Assembly (NCBI GenBank): GCA_934754415.1
Contig: CAKVIS010000025.1
Location: 1-26,997 of the forward strand
Source: an uncultured Bulleidia sp.
Lineage (GTDB): Bacteria; Bacillota_I; Bacilli_A; Erysipelotrichales; Erysipelotrichaceae
Length of the DNA: 26,997 bases
Reading direction: 5' to 3'
Below the pieces are notes generated by a model that saw only the letters and a program-made list of their open reading frames with translations, had not been told where the DNA came from and did not search any database. How positions within the stretch are numbered: position 1 is the stretch's first letter; every line of letters begins with the position of its first letter. This document shows positions 22,308-26,997 of this stretch, in pieces. The translations under genes and the position numbers were made by a program.

Positions 22308-24437
22308 TTATTTTCCCCGGATTGCCAGCAGTTCATCCTTATGCTCAGGATCTTCTGTCGGTAATGGTACTTCTTCAGGTTCCGGATATACAGCTGATTT
22401 CGACAATATTCTGTGGGTACTGGAATTAGACTGCGTAGCTACCACAAATTCACTGTCAGGTTCTACCAGTGCATCTTCTATGAGTAATGTTTTACTGTCG
22501 ACGTAGATGGTCGTCACCATTTCTCCATCCACAAGCACTCTGGAAGACTGTGTGAAATTCTGCCCGTTAATATAATACGATGTATTGCTGACTTTCAGCA
22601 CACCCTGTATTTCAGCCTCTTTCACACCCAGTCTGTATTCTTCATTTGGTACAAATGGCATTTCTTCATCATTCCCATAGACATACTTCTTTCCATATAA
22701 CAGGTCATACTGCAATGCCTGCATATTGGCAAGGAAGTTGACTTCCGTACCTGTATTTGCCTGCTGAAATCTGAACATTGTTCCAGTATGAATACCCACC
22801 TGATTCATTACTTCAGCAAGTGCCTGATAACTGGCAATATCCTTATCCTGTTTTCCAAGTCCATAGTTATTCCAGATAAGATAGTTTGTCTGGTATGTAT
22901 TTCCAACAGTCAGATCTTCATCACTTAATCCCATTGTAGGTAAATGGTCGCCATAGAATAAAACAATTGTAGGCTCATCTCTTGCGGACAATGTATCAAT
23001 CAGATCCTGCACAAACTGATCTTCTTCATACATCTCATTGGCATAATATTCCCATGCATTGTTTACAGCATCACTTGCTCCACCAGTAACTGTAATCTTT
23101 GGATCTTCCAGCACCGGTTCTGTAGGATAGGCACCATGACACTGTACAGTGACTGTAAACACAAAATCTTTGCCTTCCGTATCATCCAGAGAATCAAGGA
23201 TTGGTTGTATAAGATTTTCGTCCCTCATCCATCCGTTATAATTCACATCATCCTGTGTATGCATATATTCTTCAGATGTAAACACATCAAAGCCAATATT
23301 CTTATACACCCTTTTACGGGAATAGAAATTCGCTTCATTGTTATGTATCGCATAGGTACCATATCCAAGAGACTTCAGATCAAACGCAGCAGATTCACAT
23401 GGTTCATCTTTCAAAATACTCTTGAAAGGATACTCTCCAGGCCCAAAGAATCTTAAAGACATACCCGTCAAAGTTTCAAACTCAGTATTGGCAGTACCTG
23501 CACCAACTGTAGGTACTGTATATAAACCACTGGAATATTCCTGACACAGTCTTCTGAAATTTGGAATAGGATCTTCAGAAAACTGTAAATAACTGACTCT
23601 TTCAGGGTCGAAAAAAGATTCCAGCTGTACAGCAATAATATTTGGCATTCTGTCTTCAGAAACATTTTCTTCACTGACAGTACCATTCTGCTGAATGATA
23701 TTCTGAATCATTTCAGAAGAATAGTTATTCGGTTCATTGATACCCGTATCAAATAAAGTAACAGATACACAATACGGGAATCCGTAATCCTGATAGGCAA
23801 AGGCAATATTTCCAAAGTAGGAAGATAAAATGCGTGCATTCAGGCAATACTCTGTCAGACCGTAAAACCCAAAGCAACAGGCCACGATACATGCTACATT
23901 GAGCAGGTAATGGATCTTTCCTTTAAATCTTGGAGATTTAAACAGGTACATCACCATTACCAGAAATCCTGCAACAATCAAAGCCACCACCAGAATGATT
24001 TCAAAACCACTGAAGTATTTGTTGATAACCCCCATGCCTTCTGCTGCATTCTTCAGATCAGGTCCGGTTAAAGGCGTAACTCTGTTAGCAAGTACTACGC
24101 TGTTGCAAATACCTGCCACTAACCACATTCCAAATACCAGAACCCTTACAAACATTCTCTTTCTTACAAGAAATACAGGTAAGGTTGTCACAAATATCAA
24201 TGCACAGTTATACACAAATGCACAGGTGTGTGTATCCACAAACTGTATCCCCTGCATAAAAGAATGTCTGGCAAGCACTTCTATCACAAAGCACACAAGA
24301 CAGGAAAACAGAATCTGTATGGCTATGGCAGCCGGTGCAGAAAACTGATATTTACTTTCTCTTTCTTTAAACAGGATTTTTATTTTATTGAAGACAGGCT
24401 GTAAACCGTCTTTTATATGCGATAATTTTTCTTTCAT
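22308..24437 (-). CDS. LTA synthase-family phosphoglycerol transferase/sulfatase-fold protein with C-terminal IPT/TIG-like domain
   Basis: A 709-residue membrane enzyme that likely transfers phosphoglycerol (or a similar alcohol phosphate) to a surface lipid or glycan. There are five helices in the first half (about 36-56, 72-92, 97-118, 145-166, 178-196). The extracellular sulfatase-fold domain has Glu273 (QLESFFDP), catalytic Thr315 in GAGTANTEF, His434 (VQCHGAY) and Asp497-His498 (YGDHLP). These match in order and spacing the metal, nucleophile and substrate residues of LtaS. LtaS proteins end soon after that domain. Here about 100 more residues follow, with VSNTSYYINGQNFTQSSRVL (616-635), like an IPT/TIG immunoglobulin-like fold, and an acidic tail. 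Monocistronic. Polyglycerol teichoic acid is the default product, but the substrate is unproven. Confidence 0.9.
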   Translation of the reverse strand: MKEKLSHIKDGLQPVFNKIKILFKERESKYQFSAPAAIAIQILFSCLVCFVIEVLARHSFMQGIQFVDTHTCAFVYNCALIFVTTLPVFLVRKRMFVRVLVFGMWLVAGICNSVVLANRVTPLTGPDLKNAAEGMGVINKYFSGFEIILVVALIVAGFLVMVMYLFKSPRFKGKIHYLLNVACIVACCFGFYGLTEYCLNARILSSYFGNIAFAYQDYGFPYCVSVTLFDTGINEPNNYSSEMIQNIIQQNGTVSEENVSEDRMPNIIAVQLESFFDPERVSYLQFSEDPIPNFRRLCQEYSSGLYTVPTVGAGTANTEFETLTGMSLRFFGPGEYPFKSILKDEPCESAAFDLKSLGYGTYAIHNNEANFYSRKRVYKNIGFDVFTSEEYMHTQDDVNYNGWMRDENLIQPILDSLDDTEGKDFVFTVTVQCHGAYPTEPVLEDPKITVTGGASDAVNNAWEYYANEMYEEDQFVQDLIDTLSARDEPTIVLFYGDHLPTMGLSDEDLTVGNTYQTNYLIWNNYGLGKQDKDIASYQALAEVMNQVGIHTGTMFRFQQANTGTEVNFLANMQALQYDLLYGKKYVYGNDEEMPFVPNEEYRLGVKEAEIQGVLKVSNTSYYINGQNFTQSSRVLVDGEMVTTIYVDSKTLLIEDALVEPDSEFVVATQSNSSTHRILSKSAVYPEPEEVPLPTEDPEHKDELLAIRGK

Positions 24438-24459
24438 CCGAATCCTTTCCGAACTGTTT

Positions 24460-24481
24460 TTTCACAATTCTTTCACAATTC
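24460..24481 (-). promoter_or_regulatory. Tandem 11-bp repeat (OmpR-family regulator box) upstream of the LTA-synthase-like gene
   Basis: GAATTGTGAAA occurs twice head to tail, giving TGTGAA-N5-TGTGAA on the minus strand. The 11-bp period is that of OmpR/PhoB-family response regulators. The WalR consensus TGTWAH-N5-TGTWAH is missed only at the fourth base of each half. A TACAAT (24489-24494) lies just upstream, which would put the box near the transcription start; no good -35 is visible. Confidence 0.4.
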
Positions 24482-24516
24482 ATCAAAGATTGTACACGAA
24501 AATTGCCGTAATACTA

Positions 24517-24539
24517 TGTGAAATTGATTAAGATTCACA
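24517..24539. promoter_or_regulatory. Inverted repeat TGTGAA-N11-TTCACA
   Basis: The same hexamer as in the tandem repeat recurs here as an inverted pair, between the chorismate mutase stop and the promoter of the LTA-synthase-like gene. Four copies of one 6-mer in 80 bases suggest a regulator-binding region. No terminator for the chorismate mutase gene is visible in this 114-base gap. Confidence 0.35.
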
Positions 24540-24551
24540 GAAAAATCAGCT

Positions 24552-24827
24552 TTATTGCTTATCCAGTATCTCTTTCTGATACTCTTTGGACAGTTTCAGC
24601 AGTTCTTCATACCATGCAGTATAATACATCTTCAGATTCTCATTCTGAATCCTGTCTCTGTTCTTTTTCTTAATGACTTCTTCCCTTCCACTGTCAAGAA
24701 TAGGCAAATGATTCTCTATTTTATACGCAATTACCTGCTGTACCGCTGTAAATCTTCTTTCAAACAGCTGTGCAATCTGTTCATCGCACAGATCTATTTC
24801 CATTCTTGCCTCATCCAGTTTTGTCAT
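24552..24827 (-). CDS. Chorismate mutase, AroQ class (stand-alone)
   Basis: Small helical enzyme converting chorismate to prephenate for Phe/Tyr synthesis. At 91 residues it matches the AroQ fold: LDEARMEIDLCDEQIAQLF, ERRFTAVQQVIAYK, LPILDSGREEVI. By eye, Arg8, Arg25, Lys36, Asp45, Arg48 and Glu49 align with the E. coli chorismate mutase active site (Arg11, Arg28, Lys39, Asp48, Arg51, Glu52), and Gln84 may match Gln88. There is no fused prephenate dehydratase or DAHP synthase domain. AGGGGGGAT precedes the ATG, and a TAGAAT (24858-24863) with a weak -35 may be its promoter. Monocistronic as far as can be seen; no other shikimate-pathway gene is near. Confidence 0.9.
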   Translation of the reverse strand: MTKLDEARMEIDLCDEQIAQLFERRFTAVQQVIAYKIENHLPILDSGREEVIKKKNRDRIQNENLKMYYTAWYEELLKLSKEYQKEILDKQ

Positions 24828-24878
24828 AGAGTCTTTATCCCCCCCTGTTTTTCTTTTATTCTAGTACACAGAATTTAT

Positions 24879-24907
24879 TTTTGAAAATAAAGATTGAAGA
24901 GTATAAT
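24879..24907 (+). promoter_or_regulatory. Promoter of the ATP-grasp/esterase operon
   Basis: A perfect TATAAT (24902-24907) with a weak TTTTGA (24879-24884) 17 bases upstream. The predicted start is near 24914, giving a 26-base leader with GAAAGGGGTG as ribosome site. It lies in the divergent gap shared with chorismate mutase. Confidence 0.6.
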
Positions 24908-24939
24908 GCCTTTATATAGTTACGAAAGGGGTGTTAACT

Positions 24940-26145
24940 ATGCCAAACTTTGTTTTTATCTCACCAAACTTTCCTAAAACCTACTATCAGTTTCCAAAAG
25001 CATGGAAACAGATTGGTGGCACTTCTTTATGCATCGGTGAAGACCCGTATGAGTCTTTAAGTCAGGAACTTAAAGATTCCATGGATGAATACTACCAGGT
25101 CAATTCCATGATGAATTATGATGAAATGTACAGAGCCGTTGCCTGGTTTGCTCATAAACACGGCAAAATTGACTGGCTGGAAAGTAACAATGAATTCTGG
25201 CTGGAACAGGACGCAAGACTCCGTGAAGATTTCAACATCAACACAGGAGATAAATCTTCAGATGTATTAAGATACAAATTAAAATCCAACATGAAAGCCT
25301 ACTATGAAAAAGCAGGTGTCCCTGTGGCACGTTATCATTTAGCCACCACACTGGAAGAAGGACAGAAATTCATTCAGGAAGTCGGATATCCGGTTATTGT
25401 CAAACCTGATGACGGTGTTGGGGCCAATGCCACATGGAAAATCAGCAACGATTCTCAGTTAAAAGATTTCTACAGACAGAAACTTCCTACACAATATATT
25501 ATGGAAGAATTTGTGCCGGGATATATCGTTTCGTTTGACGGCATTACCGATCAGAATAACAACATCATCTTCAAGACAAGCCACGTTTTTCCAGAACCAA
25601 TCATGGATGTGGTCAACAGTGCAGATGAAAGTGTGTACTGGTCAGAGAAAAAAATCCCTGCAGATCTGGATGAGATGGGAACAAAAGTCATCAAAGCCTT
25701 TAATATCAAAGGGCGTTTCTTCCACACAGAATATTTCCGCTTAACACAGGATAAAGAAGGCCTGGGACACAAAGGAGATCTTGTAGGTCTTGAAGTCAAT
25801 ATGAGACCACCTGGAGGATACACCACAGACATGATGAATTTTGCCAACAACATCAGTGTCTATAACATCTATGCCAATATGGCCATGTACAATCATGGTT
25901 TATATGAAACTGACAGACCTTTCCATTGTGTCTATGTAGGCAAAAGAGATAAATACACCTATAAAAACAACGACGCTGCCATCTTCTCTAAATACGGCAA
26001 TAATATCGTCATGCATGAACGCATGCCTCAGATTCTCAGCAGTGCTATGGGAGAAGATATGTTTATTGCCCGTTTCAAGACAATGAAAGACGTTAAAGAA
26101 TTTGTGTCCTTTGTCTATGCAAAGAAAGGGAATAAAAAGAAATGA
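24940..26145 (+). CDS. ATP-grasp superfamily ligase, unknown substrate
   Basis: A 401-residue protein with an N-terminal pre-ATP-grasp part (MPNFVFISPNFPKTYYQFPK) and an ATP-grasp core. Lys155 in YPVIVKPDDGVGANATW binds ATP. YIMEEFVPGYIVSFDG has the hinge acids Glu189/Glu190. LEVNMRPPGGYTTDMM supplies the metal ligands Glu285 and Asn287. This is the carboxylate-amine/thiol ligase layout (biotin carboxylase/PurD-like), acting through an acyl phosphate. I cannot name the substrate. ATG 24940 has GAAAGGGG 8 nt upstream; a GTG at 24931 lies in the ribosome site. An ATGA overlap couples it to the esterase gene, implying a shared substrate or product. Confidence 0.88.
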   Translation: MPNFVFISPNFPKTYYQFPKAWKQIGGTSLCIGEDPYESLSQELKDSMDEYYQVNSMMNYDEMYRAVAWFAHKHGKIDWLESNNEFWLEQDARLREDFNINTGDKSSDVLRYKLKSNMKAYYEKAGVPVARYHLATTLEEGQKFIQEVGYPVIVKPDDGVGANATWKISNDSQLKDFYRQKLPTQYIMEEFVPGYIVSFDGITDQNNNIIFKTSHVFPEPIMDVVNSADESVYWSEKKIPADLDEMGTKVIKAFNIKGRFFHTEYFRLTQDKEGLGHKGDLVGLEVNMRPPGGYTTDMMNFANNISVYNIYANMAMYNHGLYETDRPFHCVYVGKRDKYTYKNNDAAIFSKYGNNIVMHERMPQILSSAMGEDMFIARFKTMKDVKEFVSFVYAKKGNKKK

Positions 26146-26897
26146 AAACAGCCTATTATAAAGAGTACTCCTATAACCTGGGAAGAGACATGGAGTACAA
26201 AGTCTATGGCCATTCCGGAAAACCTGTCATCGTCTTCCCTTCTCAGGACGGAAGATTCTACGATTATGAAAATAACGGCATGATTGATGCTGCAGCCGCC
26301 TATATTGAAGACGGACGTATTCAGATGTTCTGCTGTGACTCCAATGATGTCAATTCCTGGTCCAGCAAAAGCTGGGACAACAGAGCCCGTATTGAATCTC
26401 AGGAAGCGTATGTACGCTATATCTGTGAAGAACTGTGTCCTCGTATCTTGGATATCAACCAGCAATCTAATGGTGGTCAAAGAGCAGATGGCATCTTAAC
26501 TACCGGATGTTCCATGGGTGGAACCCATTCTTTAAACTTCCTGTTAAGAAAACCTGAAATCTTCTCCGGATGTATCGCTTTATCCGGTGCGTACAATGCA
26601 AGATTCTTCTTCCCTGACTACTTTGATGATCTGGTATATGCCAACTCTCCTGTAGATTACATGGATGGCATGCATTATGATGATCCACGTGCAGAAATGT
26701 TAAGACACAGAGATATCATTGTCTGTTGTGGAAGAGGCGCCTGGGAACATCCGATGCAGGAAGACTCCGCAAGAATGAAAGAGCTGTTTGAATACAAAAA
26801 CATCCCTGCATGGGTAGACTTCTGGGGAAGTGATGTGGCACATGACTGGCCATGGTGGCGTAAACAGTTACCTTACTACTTAAATTTCGTCTGTTAA
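26142..26897 (+). CDS. Esterase-like alpha/beta hydrolase (COG4947-type)
   Basis: A 251-residue alpha/beta-hydrolase fold protein related to esterase D/S-formylglutathione hydrolase. The nucleophile elbow is GCSMGG (122-127, Ser124), a His lies in DVAHDWPWWRKQLPYYL (His234), and an acid is likely Glu202 in CCGRGAWEH or Asp231 near the His. KPVIVFPSQDGRFYDYENNG forms the first strand and oxyanion region. No signal peptide is present, so it is cytosolic. It starts in the ATGA overlap with the ATP-grasp gene. The pairing suggests it trims, activates or transfers an acyl group on the ligase's substrate; this is inference. No terminator follows within the window. Confidence 0.87.
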   Translation: MKTAYYKEYSYNLGRDMEYKVYGHSGKPVIVFPSQDGRFYDYENNGMIDAAAAYIEDGRIQMFCCDSNDVNSWSSKSWDNRARIESQEAYVRYICEELCPRILDINQQSNGGQRADGILTTGCSMGGTHSLNFLLRKPEIFSGCIALSGAYNARFFFPDYFDDLVYANSPVDYMDGMHYDDPRAEMLRHRDIIVCCGRGAWEHPMQEDSARMKELFEYKNIPAWVDFWGSDVAHDWPWWRKQLPYYLNFVC

Positions 26898-26997
26898 GCT
26901 ATACAGGAAGGGCTTTTGTCCAATGTCATTAAGTTAAGCACTGCTGATAATTGGCAATTTCTATAAAGAACTCTAAAACCAGGAATAGAACAGTCTT
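26898..26997. other. 100-base tail without recognisable gene
   Basis: After the esterase stop I see no terminator hairpin, promoter or reading frame of note. The phrase CATTAAGTTAAG near 26929-26940 resembles the border of some IS4-family insertion sequences, which is from memory and not enough to call an element. Confidence 0.4.

Noticed and set aside
23468..23686. Same-strand open frame within the LTA-synthase-like gene
   Set aside because: It lies out of frame inside a continuous 709-residue protein with intact motifs, with no evidence of a frameshift.
1..26997. Prophage, CRISPR, toxin-antitoxin or defence island
   Set aside because: No integrase, phage structural gene, repeat-spacer pattern, small toxin/antitoxin pair or defence-family domain is visible; the genes are mostly housekeeping, transport and envelope.

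Overview
The window reads as an ordinary chromosomal segment of a low-GC Gram-positive bacterium (Firmicutes/Bacillota). The evidence is strong GGAGG-type ribosome sites, sigma-A-like promoters with TATAAT and extended -10 boxes, an LTA-synthase-family enzyme, LAxC lipoproteins, a PheB-type ACT protein and an ECF-transporter/truA/rplM/rpsI cluster. Gut Erysipelotrichia-like bacteria are my best guess from gene content and style. No 16S or other decisive marker is present. A spore-photoproduct-lyase-family radical SAM gene would fit a lineage with spore-forming relatives. There are no rRNAs, tRNAs, CRISPR arrays, phage genes or intact transposases.

Left part (1-7.7 kb, all minus strand): rplM-rpsI have their own promoter and a short hairpin leader. 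Upstream of them lies an eight-gene, tightly overlapping run: HAD hydrolase, ecfA1, ecfA2, ecfT, truA, a nucleosidase-like protein, an SPL-family radical SAM protein and an SDR. In many Firmicutes ecfA1-ecfA2-ecfT-truA-rplM-rpsI are contiguous. Here three overlapping genes sit between truA and rplM, and this is the most system-like novelty in the window.

Middle (7.7-14.4 kb): a membrane-anchored, acidic, repeat-containing protein (minus) is divergent from a plus-strand operon of a PheB-like ACT protein, a small membrane protein and an SDR. A MATE exporter follows, then a convergent membrane-anchored polysaccharide deacetylase with Ig-like domains. Next comes a membrane protein whose C-terminal half looks like a permuted papain-fold hydrolase and whose mRNA may be leaderless.

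Right part (14.4-24.4 kb, minus): a complete branched-chain amino-acid ABC system (livJ-livH-livM-livG-livF) ends in a CBS-CBS-ACT protein, with a hairpin between livJ and livH. A second, polar amino-acid/cystine-type ABC system (permease-ATPase-binding protein) follows. Then come an LTA-synthase-family membrane enzyme with a C-terminal IPT/TIG-like domain, preceded by an 11-bp-period direct repeat, and a stand-alone AroQ chorismate mutase.

Right edge (24.9-26.9 kb, plus): an ATP-grasp ligase and an esterase-like alpha/beta hydrolase, coupled by an ATGA overlap. This two-gene unit has no assigned pathway and is the second candidate for an uncharacterised system. Most of the rest is transport, cell-envelope and housekeeping.
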